Positions 24,740 to 33,015 of a stretch of DNA of 64,000 nucleotides are shown here, one piece after another. The notes under the pieces were generated by a model that saw nothing but the letters and a program-made list of their open reading frames with translations, was not told the origin of the DNA and did no database searches. Source of the stretch: an uncultured Latescibacterota bacterium (GTDB lineage Bacteria > Latescibacterota > UBA2968 > UBA8231). The translations under genes and the position numbers were made by a program. Positions within the stretch are counted from its first letter, which is position 1. Each line of letters begins with the position of its first letter. Location of the stretch: the NCBI GenBank assembly GCA_951813615.1, contig OX638377.1, positions 3,994,599-4,058,598 of the forward strand, written 5' to 3'.

Positions 24740-27247
24740 ATGATCGAAAAAACCGTTGCCGACACAGCGGTGGCCCCGCTTGTTGGATCTTTGCCACCGC
24801 ATTGTCAGAGAGACGTCGATACCCTGCGTCGATTCGTTCATACATCTGTCAGTCAGGAGTCACCAGCCGACCCAGTGTCTCCGACTGATTTTCGCGAAGT
24901 CTTGCTGACCGGGGCGACCGGATTCATCGGTTGTTTCCTCCTGCGCGACCTTTTGCAGCAGCATGCCGATCTGGTAGTGCACTGCGTCGTCCGGGCCGAC
25001 AATACAGAGCACGGGTTCGAGCGCCTGCGCGATACTCTGCAGCATGCTGAAGTCTGGGATGAGGAATTCGCGCCGCGCATTCGCGTGGTGGTCGGCGACA
25101 TCACTGAGATCAGATTCGGTTTGAGCGAAGCAGATTTCGCAGATCTATGCCAGCGGATTGACGCGGTCTATCATTTTGCCGCCGAAATAAGTCTCGCTAC
25201 TTCCTATACTGCCATACGCAAGCTCAATACATTCAGCATTCGCAACGTGCTCGAATTGTGTTTGCGCACACGCTTCAAGCACCTGTTTTACGCCTCAACC
25301 ATGGGTGTGTTCCCGCAGTATATTTTCGCTTTCGCGCATGAATTCAAGCGCAGCAGCATCGACCACCAGATGCAGCCTGACCTTACAGAGATGAAGAGAC
25401 GGTTCCCCATCGGTTTACTTGGCTACCCATGGAGCAAGCTGACATCCGAGCAGGGTCTTCTGTTTGCGCAGCAGGCCGGTATGCCTTTGGCGATTTTCCG
25501 GCTGCCGCATACCAATATTTCCAGTACGGGTTTCGTCCGGGCAAGCGATCTGGCGGTGAGTATATTTGCTGCCGTGCTAGAGGCCGAAACCATGCCGGAA
25601 GGATTAACGTTTCGATCCGCCCACGACGAGTCGGTCGATACGTTGAGTCGAGCCTGTACAGCCATTTCCTTGAATCCCAGACGGCATTTCACCATCTACC
25701 ATTGCTGCAACCCGCAGTTGGATTATTCCGACCTCGAACTCGCCGATTTCGGGACCTATTTGCCCGAGGTTCCCTACGAATCGTTCAAGCGCGTCTGCCA
25801 GGCTAGCGAGAGCTCACCGCTTCACGGACAATGGGCGGTGCTCGATCATTTTGCGAAGTATTGGTTTAGTCAGGACAAACCAAAGGATAGGTTCCCCATT
25901 TCAGACCGCGCTCTCCGGGAAGACTGTCCGCACCCGATCAAGTGGCCGGGCGTGTTGACCAAGCTTCGACACTCCTACCAGTGGGTCATGGACCACCCGT
26001 GGCAATGGCCCCATCCCATGACTCAGAGCCGCCTAGACTTCGACGGCCTGATCTCCCGGGCGGAGCGCTACGCCGAGGACAACGGCGTCTCCTTCGATCA
26101 AGCGTATCCCCCCTGGATGCGTCGAAACCTAGAGCAATTGGTTCAGTCTGTGAAAACGTCCGAAGTCAAACTGTTGGAGGACAAGCTTCCTGGACTTGTC
26201 TTCGACTTCAGCCGTCTGCTGCGAAAGAACGCCGCCTTCGCCCGGGAACGGGTGCAGTACCTGGAGATCGAAAAGGAGGAGATCACGCGCCCGGTCTTCA
26301 TCATTGGGATCAACCGGACCGGCACGACCTATCTGCATCGCCTCATGGCCCGCGATCCGCAGTTCTGGTCGCTGCGGGGCTACGAGTTCTCCACGCCGAT
26401 CCTGTCAAAGGAGGAATACGCCACAATCGGGGGCACACCAGAGGATCCCCGCCGGGCGCGAGTCGAGGAAATGCTCGAGTCGTCCTGGGTCGTCGAGCTT
26501 TTCAAGGGAGTTCATGACTTCAACATCGACGAACCGGCGGAGGACTTCCCGATCTTGAACATGGCCTTCGGGTCATGGACCTCTACCGTTCGATTCCATG
26601 TCCCCGAATTCGGCCGCTGGCTGGCCGCCACCGGTTCGCAGCATGCCTACGCCCACCACCGCCGCATCATGCAAAATTATACTTGGCAGCGTCGGCAACG
26701 TCAGCCTGGACACCAAGGGCAATGGCTGTTCAAGATGCCCTTTCACCTCATGGAGTTGGAGACCCTCGTCGAGACGTATCCCGACGCCCTCTTCATCCAG
26801 ACCCATCGAAGCCCCAGCCAATTCATGGGGTCCTGGAGCAGCTTCGTGGAAAAGGCGCGCTCACTTTCCGTCCATCCGCAGCCTCGAGAACGCCTCGGCA
26901 CTGAGTTGCTGGACTTCATGAGCGGCATGATGGATAGAGCCGTGCACTTCCGGGAAACCCATCCCGAATTGGAGCACCGCTGGATGGACGTGAACTACGT
27001 CGATCTGATCGAGGATCCGTTTGGTGTGATTCGCAGCATCTATAAACACTTTGGCTGGACCTTGGAACAAGCAGCTATCGACGCCATGGAAGACTGGCAG
27101 TTCCGACAGGCAGAGCAACGCCGACAGGAGAATCGGCATCGCTACACCCTAGAGGATTACGGCCTCACCCCAGAGGAGGTCAATGCTGCATTCGCGCGGT
27201 ATCGGAACTTTCTCACCGACCGCGGTATTCGGTCATCCCGTTCGTGA
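24740..27247 (+). CDS. Thioester-reductase-like domain fused to a sulfotransferase
   Basis: 835 residues in two parts. Residues about 50-400: extended SDR of the thioester-reductase/fatty acyl-CoA reductase type, with LLTGATGFIGCFLLRDLL (nucleotide loop near 57), VVGDI, YHFAAEISL, and catalytic Tyr229 and Lys233 in GYPWSKLTSEQ. Residues about 430-830: PAPS-dependent sulfotransferase with the 5'-phosphosulfate loop FIIGINRTGTTYLHRL (about 519-534) and the 3'-phosphate motif THRSPSQFMGSW (from 688). Known reductase domains release ACP-bound chains as aldehyde or alcohol; a sulfotransferase joined to it could sulfate that alcohol. It follows the radical SAM gene by 40 bases with AAGGAAAGGG upstream, completing a three-gene set with the PKS, which has no release domain. 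A known parallel is the sulfotransferase-thioesterase pair that releases curacin, but the chemistry here would differ. Confidence 0.88.
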   Translation: MIEKTVADTAVAPLVGSLPPHCQRDVDTLRRFVHTSVSQESPADPVSPTDFREVLLTGATGFIGCFLLRDLLQQHADLVVHCVVRADNTEHGFERLRDTLQHAEVWDEEFAPRIRVVVGDITEIRFGLSEADFADLCQRIDAVYHFAAEISLATSYTAIRKLNTFSIRNVLELCLRTRFKHLFYASTMGVFPQYIFAFAHEFKRSSIDHQMQPDLTEMKRRFPIGLLGYPWSKLTSEQGLLFAQQAGMPLAIFRLPHTNISSTGFVRASDLAVSIFAAVLEAETMPEGLTFRSAHDESVDTLSRACTAISLNPRRHFTIYHCCNPQLDYSDLELADFGTYLPEVPYESFKRVCQASESSPLHGQWAVLDHFAKYWFSQDKPKDRFPISDRALREDCPHPIKWPGVLTKLRHSYQWVMDHPWQWPHPMTQSRLDFDGLISRAERYAEDNGVSFDQAYPPWMRRNLEQLVQSVKTSEVKLLEDKLPGLVFDFSRLLRKNAAFARERVQYLEIEKEEITRPVFIIGINRTGTTYLHRLMARDPQFWSLRGYEFSTPILSKEEYATIGGTPEDPRRARVEEMLESSWVVELFKGVHDFNIDEPAEDFPILNMAFGSWTSTVRFHVPEFGRWLAATGSQHAYAHHRRIMQNYTWQRRQRQPGHQGQWLFKMPFHLMELETLVETYPDALFIQTHRSPSQFMGSWSSFVEKARSLSVHPQPRERLGTELLDFMSGMMDRAVHFRETHPELEHRWMDVNYVDLIEDPFGVIRSIYKHFGWTLEQAAIDAMEDWQFRQAEQRRQENRHRYTLEDYGLTPEEVNAAFARYRNFLTDRGIRSSRS

Positions 27248-27269
27248 ACAACGACGAGCGGCTGGTGCG

Positions 27270-28001
27270 TCACAACTTCAGCCTCTTAAAAATGCGCTCG
27301 GGGATGCCCTTGATCACGAGCATGATCCAGCGCCAAAAAAACGGCGTGTAAAGCACGTCCTTCTTTTGCCGATAGGCGCGCACAATGTCCGCGGCTACTC
27401 GCTCCGGCGGAGCGATTAAAAAAAGCCCGTCTAGCCCCTCCGTCATAGGTGTATCGACGAACCCAGGCTTGACGGTCAGAACGTGTACAGACGTCGCGGC
27501 CAGCCGGTTGCGCAGCCCTTGCAAGAAAATCGACAGCCCCCCCTTAGCCGATCCATACGCGTAGTTGCCCTGGCGGCCTCGGTCGCCGGCCACGGACGAA
27601 ATGGCGATGATGCCAGCCGACGTGCCCCTTTCCTCTAAATAATTAGCCAAATGCGCTAGCGCGATGGCCGCGCCGGTGAAGTTGGCGTTGAGAATGCGAG
27701 CGAGCTCATCCGTATCGCGCTGCGCGGCGCGCTCGTCGCCGAGATAGCCGAAGGCGAGGACTACCAAGTCGAAGGGGCCGCCGCGCTCGTGTACCTGCTG
27801 CGGCAAGTGCGCCAACGCCGCAAAGTCCAAGGCATCGAACTCAAACAGCTCCACTTCGCACGAGTGCCTGAGCCGCAAGTCCGCGGCAAAAGGCTCCAGT
27901 TCGCTACACCCGCGAGCGGCCAGCGCGAAGTCGTACCCGTCAAGGCGCTCGACAATGGCTTGGGCAATCGCCGACTTCGCCCCCAAAACCAGGGCCCTCA
28001 C
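27270..28001 (-). CDS. SDR reductase, DprE2-like (2-keto-pentofuranosyl phospholipid reductase)
   Basis: 243 residues from GTG 28001, whose GTGA overlaps the stop of the upstream DprE1-like gene; an earlier in-frame start is ruled out by that coupling. Classical short-chain dehydrogenase: VRALVLGAKSAIAQAIVERL (NAD(P) loop), LNANFTGAAIALAHL, catalytic Ser in IAISSVAGDRG and the Y-G-S-A-K motif in YAYGSAKGGLSIF. The hydrophobic C-terminus (PFFWRWIMLVIKGIPERIFK) suits a membrane-lipid substrate. In mycobacteria DprE1 and DprE2 together epimerise decaprenyl-phosphoryl-ribose to arabinose; the pairing here points to the same two-step chemistry on a polyprenyl or related sugar. Confidence 0.82.
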   Translation of the reverse strand: MRALVLGAKSAIAQAIVERLDGYDFALAARGCSELEPFAADLRLRHSCEVELFEFDALDFAALAHLPQQVHERGGPFDLVVLAFGYLGDERAAQRDTDELARILNANFTGAAIALAHLANYLEERGTSAGIIAISSVAGDRGRQGNYAYGSAKGGLSIFLQGLRNRLAATSVHVLTVKPGFVDTPMTEGLDGLFLIAPPERVAADIVRAYRQKKDVLYTPFFWRWIMLVIKGIPERIFKRLKL

Positions 28002-29329
28002 GTAATCCCCAAGCGGTCGGACAGACAGGAGCGGAAGCGGCATTCGGGATCGTATTGGCGCTTGACCGCTTTGAATTGTCTTAGTTGCGGATACATGGCG
28101 GCGAAATCCTCTCTTTCCAAAATGGCGTCCTTGGCCAGATAGACGCGCCCTTTGGCCTCGACGACGGTCTTGTTCAGTTCACGCAAGAAGGGAATCGTCC
28201 CACAGTCGCGCAAGGGAATGTCCAGCGCGAGGGTATAACCCGCGATGGGAAAAGAAAGCAAGCCCTCGCTCGGCGGCCCAAAGGTCTTGAGCACAGCCAA
28301 GGGCGACGCCACGCCCTGGCGGGCGATGCGCCCGAGCAAGTCGGCGATCACCTCCGCGCCATCGGCATAGGGCACGGCGATCTGGTACTGCAAAAAGCCC
28401 CGACGGCCGTACAGGCGATTCCAGTCGCGAATGGCGTCGAGCGGATAGAAGTACGGATCGTAGTGGACGAACGCATTGGTCTCGCGGCGCACTTGGCGAT
28501 GGTAATAGAGCGCGTTAAACATCTTCAGCGACTTGGTATTGAGCACGCCGCTAGGCAAGAAGAACGGCACCGCCCAGCGGCCATCGCCGTGGATGGGAAA
28601 GGGCGACTTGCCCTTGAGCTCGTGCGCATCGGCGTGTTCCCCCAGCAGCACGTGGCCGCGGCCTAGCTTCCGGCCCGTTTGCAGCCCGTCGATCCACGCG
28701 ACCGAATAGGTGTACTCGTGCTGCGTCTCCGTGCAGACGCGGCACGTCTCGGCCCAATTCGCCGTCTTGATCGCACGCTGCCGGATGTACGTCGACGGCA
28801 CTTTTTTTAGCCGCAGCGTCGCCGCATAGATAAACCCCGTCAAGCCCATGCCGCCGAGCGTCGCCCAAAACAGATCGGCGCACTCGTTGCGCGAGCAGCG
28901 CACTAGCGAGCCATCGGCTAACACCATGTCCAGCGATTCAACAAACGCGGCGATAGAACCTTCAGCGTGGTGATTTTTGCCGTGCACATCTGCGGCAATG
29001 CAGCCGCCGAGTGTGGGGAACTTGGTTCCTGGCGTAACGGGCGGAAAAAAGCCCTGGGGCAGGGCAAAGCGGATGATCTCTGCGAAGGTAATGCCGGCTT
29101 GCGCACGCAAAAGTCCGCGCTGCGGATCGAAGTCGAGCAGGTGCTTGAGCGGCAGGGTGGAGACGACGCGCTCGTACAGGCAGGCGTCGCCGTAGGAGCG
29201 GCAATTGCCCTGGGGTAAAATCGGAGTCTCGGCGGCGCGCCCGAGGTCGCTTAAATAGCGCGCACGCTGAACCGAGGCGGCGACGAGCGGATACCGTCCC
29301 CAGCCGCTAGTGGCGATTTTTTTGTTCAA
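27998..29329 (-). CDS. FAD-dependent oxidase, DprE1-like
   Basis: 443-residue vanillyl-alcohol-oxidase-type flavoprotein. PQGNCRSYGD and PGTKFPTLGGCIAADVHGKNHHAEGS reproduce the FAD-binding stretch of decaprenylphosphoryl-beta-D-ribose 2-oxidase (DprE1), including HGKNHH; FWATLGGMGLTGFIYAATLRLKKVPS continues the FAD domain, and the substrate domain with the C-terminal Arg-rich end follows. It oxidises the 2-hydroxyl of a lipid-linked pentofuranose, to be reduced by the coupled SDR downstream. The product would be a lipid-linked arabinose-like donor for a surface glycan. In a diderm outside the actinobacteria the acceptor is unknown, and no arabinosyltransferase is in the window. Confidence 0.85.
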   Translation of the reverse strand: MNKKIATSGWGRYPLVAASVQRARYLSDLGRAAETPILPQGNCRSYGDACLYERVVSTLPLKHLLDFDPQRGLLRAQAGITFAEIIRFALPQGFFPPVTPGTKFPTLGGCIAADVHGKNHHAEGSIAAFVESLDMVLADGSLVRCSRNECADLFWATLGGMGLTGFIYAATLRLKKVPSTYIRQRAIKTANWAETCRVCTETQHEYTYSVAWIDGLQTGRKLGRGHVLLGEHADAHELKGKSPFPIHGDGRWAVPFFLPSGVLNTKSLKMFNALYYHRQVRRETNAFVHYDPYFYPLDAIRDWNRLYGRRGFLQYQIAVPYADGAEVIADLLGRIARQGVASPLAVLKTFGPPSEGLLSFPIAGYTLALDIPLRDCGTIPFLRELNKTVVEAKGRVYLAKDAILEREDFAAMYPQLRQFKAVKRQYDPECRFRSCLSDRLGIT

Positions 29330-29399
29330 TAGGGCTTTACTGCATGAAGGTAGCGGTGGGGGTCGTACGCAAAGTCAACCCCGCAAAGGCGGACGCCTT

Positions 29400-29729
29400 C
29401 TACCCAAGAGAAGATGGCTGCATTTTCTGAGAGTCTTCCACTTTTTTGGCTACGATGTCAATCTGCACCACGGCGTCCAATGCTTCGGCGACCTTCTTCA
29501 GAGTCTTGATCGAACAATTCCCTTGGTTTTCCAATCGGCTAATTACTGGAGTACTAGTATCTAGTCTCGCGGCCAACTGCGCTTGCGTCAGGCCTCGGTG
29601 CTTCCGTAGTTGGGCGATTTTGACCGCTAGCCGAAGTTCATCAAGCCCTTGGTAGAACGATTCTGCAACCTCTGGATCGTTCAACTGTTCTTCGACGAAT
29701 ACCTGAACACTAGTCTTTGGGCGCGTCAT
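29400..29729 (-). CDS. XRE-family regulator, HigA-like, without toxin partner
   Basis: 109 residues from ATG 29729. The helix-turn-helix is AQLRKHRGLTQAQLAARLDTSTPVISRLENQ, followed by TLKKVAEALDAVVQIDI, as in antitoxins of HigA/MqsA-adjacent XRE type. The N-terminal extension (VQVFVEEQLNDPEVAESFYQGLDELRLAVKI) is the one seen in HigA-like antitoxins. Neither side has a RelE/HigB-like toxin: the minus strand upstream holds only the promoter and the plus strand begins glgB. It could therefore be a solitary antitoxin relic or an ordinary regulator. The promoter overlaps a palindrome, suggesting autorepression. Confidence 0.75.
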   Translation of the reverse strand: MTRPKTSVQVFVEEQLNDPEVAESFYQGLDELRLAVKIAQLRKHRGLTQAQLAARLDTSTPVISRLENQGNCSIKTLKKVAEALDAVVQIDIVAKKVEDSQKMQPSSLG

Positions 29730-29801
29730 AAAGCAGAAAATCTCTGACCGGCTTTTGTTCATTTTGATCTTGGTAAAATTCAACAGACCACATACGAGAA
29801 A

Positions 29802-29834
29802 AGCTATAATAGCTGTCTCACGTCAGCAAGACAA
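29802..29834 (-). promoter_or_regulatory. Promoter and palindromic operator of the XRE gene
   Basis: On the minus strand TTGTCT (29829-29834), 17-base spacer, TATTAT (29806-29811). The -10 lies in the palindrome AGCTAT-A-ATAGCT (29802-29814), a likely operator for the encoded regulator. Confidence 0.6.
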
Positions 29835-29955
29835 GGGGAATACAGGGGCCGCTTGGCCGGCACCCGCTAACAGACGCCGCATTGGGCTTGTTTGTAGTTC
29901 CCCCAAATTGACCTATCTTCTCAAATATGTTCAACGCTGAAATCCAAGTGTGGCC

Positions 29956-32139
29956 ATGCACACAACCCTTGCGCCGCAGACAATAGAGGCCCTTGTACAC
30001 GGCGAATGCGCCGATGTGTTCGCGACCTTAGGTATGCACCCTTTAGATGGAGGATGCGTGGTGCGCGCGTTCTTGCCCGATGCAGCGAGCGTGCGAGTCG
30101 TCGAGCGGGACGGGCAAAACGCGAGCTTTCCCGCGGCCAAAATCCATGCCGACGGGCTGTTCGAGGCGCGGATCACGGGCCGTAGCAAGCCCTTTGCCTA
30201 CCACCTAGAAGTGACCGACGCGCAGGGCGAGGTTCGCAACTACCGCGACCCGTACTCGTTCTGGCCGCAGTTCGCGCCCCAAGACCAATACCTCTTCAAC
30301 GAAGGAACGCTCTATCGCGCCTACGAGATGCTGGGGGCGCATCCGCGCTGCATCGACGGAACTGAGGGCACGTATTTCGCAGTGTGGGCACCGAGCGCCC
30401 GCCGGGTCAGCGTGGTCGGCGATTTCAACGGCTGGGATGGTCGGCGGCACTGCATGCGCTCGCTGGGCGCGTCCGGCGTCTGGGAACTGTTCGTCCCCGA
30501 GGTGGGCCCGGGCGCACTCTACAAGTACGAAATCCTCAGCCGAGCCGGCGACGTGCTGCTCAAGAGCGATCCCTTTGCCTTTGCGACCGAGCAGCCGCCC
30601 CGCACTGCTTCCGCAGTCTGCCGGGACGATGCATTCGCCTGGAGCGACGACGCGTGGATGGCCGCGCGACGGGAGCGCAACTGGGTGGAAGCCCCCCTCG
30701 CCATCTACGAGGTGCATCTCGGCTCCTGGCGCCGCAACGGCGATGCCTATCTCGACTATCGCACGCTGGCTCACCAATTGGTTCCCCACGTGGCCGAACT
30801 GGGCTTTACCCACATCGAACTAATGCCAGTGGCCGAGCATCCCTTCGACGGATCCTGGGGCTATCAAGGAACGGGGTATTTTGCTCCGAGCGCACGCTTT
30901 GGCACTCCCGAGGATTTCGCCTATTTCATTGACTACTGCCATCGCCACGCCATCGGCGTGATTCTCGACTGGGTGCCCGCGCACTTCCCCAGCGATGCCC
31001 ACGGCTTGGCCCAGTTTGACGGCACCAGCCTCTATGAACACCGCGACCCGCGCCAAGGGCAGCATCCCGATTGGCAGACCTGCATATTCAACTACGGCCG
31101 CGCCGAAGTGCGATCCTTTCTCATTTCCAACGCCCTGTTTTGGCTCGAACGCTTTCACATTGACGGCTTGCGGGTCGATGCCGTGGCCTCCATGCTCTAC
31201 CTCGACTACTCGCGCTTAGCCGGAGAATGGGTACCCAACGCCCATGGCGGGCGCGAAAACCTCGAAGCCCTCGACTTCCTCAGACAGCTCAATACGACCG
31301 TCGGTGAGCACTATCCTGGTGCCTTGATGATCGCCGAGGAATCGACGGCTTGGCCGGATGTTTCCCGACCGGTCCATGTCGGCGGCCTCGGCTTTGGCTT
31401 CAAGTGGAACATGGGCTGGATGAACGACGTGTTGCGCTACATGCAGCGCGATCCAATCCACCGTTGTCACCACCAAGCCGACCTGACCTTTGGCATGCTC
31501 TACGCATATAGCGAAAATTTCGTATTGCCGCTGTCGCACGACGAGGTGGTACACGGTAAGCGCTCGCTCTTGAACAAGATGCCCGGCGACGCTTGGCAGC
31601 AACTGGCCAACTTGCGCTTGCTCTATGGCTTTATGTATGGGCACCCGGGCAAAAAGTTGCTGTTTATGGGAGCCGAACTGGCGCAGTGGGAAGAATGGGA
31701 TCACCAAAGCGAACTGCACTGGCACCTGCTCGACGACGAGGCCCATCGCGGCGTCTATCGCTGGCTCTGCGATCTCAACCAGTTCTATCGCCGCTGCGCA
31801 GCCCTGCACCGCACCGATGCGTCCCCCGCTGGTTTTGAGTGGATCGACTGCGCGGACTCTGCGCAGAGCATCGCGGCTTTTGTGCGCCGCGCCGAGGGCG
31901 AAAACCCCCTGATTTTCGTCTGCAACTTTACCCCAGTCCCCCGAGCAGATTACCGGCTCGGGCTGCCGACTGCCGGACCGTACCGCGAGGTGCTCAACAG
32001 CGATGCTGAAATCTACGGCGGCAGTGGCATGGGGCACGGCGGTTTGGTGCATACCGAGAAAGTCGCCTGCCACGGTCGGCCTCATTCGGCGCGATTGCAC
32101 CTGCCGCCGTTGGGCGTGTTGGTCCTAGAGCCGAAGTAG
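29956..32139 (+). CDS. glgB: 1,4-alpha-glucan branching enzyme
   Basis: About 727 residues; ATG 29956 and GTG 29950 are both possible, neither with a strong ribosome site. It has the N1 and CBM48 modules (GTYFAVWAPSARRVSVVGDFNGWDG) and the GH13 barrel with EVHLGSWRR, FTHIELMPVAEHPFDGSWGYQ, VILDWVPAHFP, the nucleophile Asp408 in LRVDAVASMLY, the acid Glu461/462 in IAEESTAW, and LPLSHDEVVHGK, all standard for GlgB. It adds alpha-1,6 branches to glycogen-like glucan in the cytoplasm. No other glycogen gene is linked; the next gene, a DppC-type permease, starts 11 bases on. Confidence 0.96.
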   Translation: MHTTLAPQTIEALVHGECADVFATLGMHPLDGGCVVRAFLPDAASVRVVERDGQNASFPAAKIHADGLFEARITGRSKPFAYHLEVTDAQGEVRNYRDPYSFWPQFAPQDQYLFNEGTLYRAYEMLGAHPRCIDGTEGTYFAVWAPSARRVSVVGDFNGWDGRRHCMRSLGASGVWELFVPEVGPGALYKYEILSRAGDVLLKSDPFAFATEQPPRTASAVCRDDAFAWSDDAWMAARRERNWVEAPLAIYEVHLGSWRRNGDAYLDYRTLAHQLVPHVAELGFTHIELMPVAEHPFDGSWGYQGTGYFAPSARFGTPEDFAYFIDYCHRHAIGVILDWVPAHFPSDAHGLAQFDGTSLYEHRDPRQGQHPDWQTCIFNYGRAEVRSFLISNALFWLERFHIDGLRVDAVASMLYLDYSRLAGEWVPNAHGGRENLEALDFLRQLNTTVGEHYPGALMIAEESTAWPDVSRPVHVGGLGFGFKWNMGWMNDVLRYMQRDPIHRCHHQADLTFGMLYAYSENFVLPLSHDEVVHGKRSLLNKMPGDAWQQLANLRLLYGFMYGHPGKKLLFMGAELAQWEEWDHQSELHWHLLDDEAHRGVYRWLCDLNQFYRRCAALHRTDASPAGFEWIDCADSAQSIAAFVRRAEGENPLIFVCNFTPVPRADYRLGLPTAGPYREVLNSDAEIYGGSGMGHGGLVHTEKVACHGRPHSARLHLPPLGVLVLEPK

Positions 32140-32150
32140 CGCGATCCCAA

Positions 32151-32999
32151 ATGCTTGAGATACTTTCACACGTCGCTAGCGAACTGCGGCGACTCGGCAA
32201 ACAGCGGCTCGCGCTGATCGGCGGCGGGATTTTGGCAGGCGCGTCTCTAGTCGCGCTGCTGGCACCGATACTGGCACCATACGATCCCCTAGCGCAAAAC
32301 CTCTATGCGCGCCTGCAGCCGCCGTCGGTGAGCCATTGGCTGGGGACGGACGATTTCGGCCGCGACATCTTCAGCCGCATCGTGTACGGTGCCCGCATCT
32401 CGCTGCGGATCGGGCTGGTCGCCATCGCGTTGGCCGCTTCCACCGGCACCTTACTCGGTCTCATAGCCGGGTATCGCGGCGGGGTCGCCGACATGCTCAT
32501 CATGCGGCTGATGGACCTGATGCTGGCGTTCCCCAGCATCCTGTTGGCCATTGCCATCGTCGCCGTCATCGGGCCGGGCATCGACAATGCCATTCTCGCC
32601 GTCAGCATCGTGTTGGTGCCGCAATTTGCCCGCCTCATGCGCTCGTCCGTATTGACCGTGCGCGAGGCCACGTACGTCGAGGCCGCGCGCGCGCTGGGAT
32701 CGAGCGAATCGCGGCTGATGTTCTACAGCATCTTGCCCAACTGCACGGTCCCGCTCATCGTGCAAGCCACGCTCAGCTTGGGCACGGCCATCCTCGACGC
32801 GGCCGGATTGAGCTTTTTGGGCTTGGGAGCCCAACCGCCGACTCCCGAGTGGGGGGCCATGCTATCCGGGGGACGCGAACTGCTTTTGCAAGCGCCTTGG
32901 GTCATGGCCTTTCCCGGGCTGGCCATCTTCGTGGTCGTCTTAGCACTCAACCTCTTTGGCGACGGGCTTAGAGACGCCTTGGATCCGAAAATCACCTGA
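32151..32999 (+). CDS. dppC: ABC transporter permease, DppC/OppC type
   Basis: 282 residues with six predicted membrane helices. The N-terminal segment LAPYDPLAQNLYARLQPPS, then HWLGTDDFGRDIFSRIVYGARISL, is the family signature. The EAA loop contacting the ATPase is EAARALGSSESRLMFYSILPN, and the end GLSFLGLGAQPPTPEWGAML ... LFGDGLRDALDPK is typical of the C subunit of peptide/nickel importers. It sits between glgB and a TPR lipoprotein on the plus strand, while the matching DppA- and DppB-type genes are on the minus strand 6 to 9 kb away (39018-41645). The three may form one importer; the ATPases are not in the window. Confidence 0.93.
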   Translation: MLEILSHVASELRRLGKQRLALIGGGILAGASLVALLAPILAPYDPLAQNLYARLQPPSVSHWLGTDDFGRDIFSRIVYGARISLRIGLVAIALAASTGTLLGLIAGYRGGVADMLIMRLMDLMLAFPSILLAIAIVAVIGPGIDNAILAVSIVLVPQFARLMRSSVLTVREATYVEAARALGSSESRLMFYSILPNCTVPLIVQATLSLGTAILDAAGLSFLGLGAQPPTPEWGAMLSGGRELLLQAPWVMAFPGLAIFVVVLALNLFGDGLRDALDPKIT

Positions 33000-33015
33000 T
33001 GGGGAGTTGAAAATT

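Noticed and set aside
29730..29950. Toxin gene paired with the XRE regulator
   Set aside because: The short frames there have no RelE/HigB features, and the region holds the promoter.
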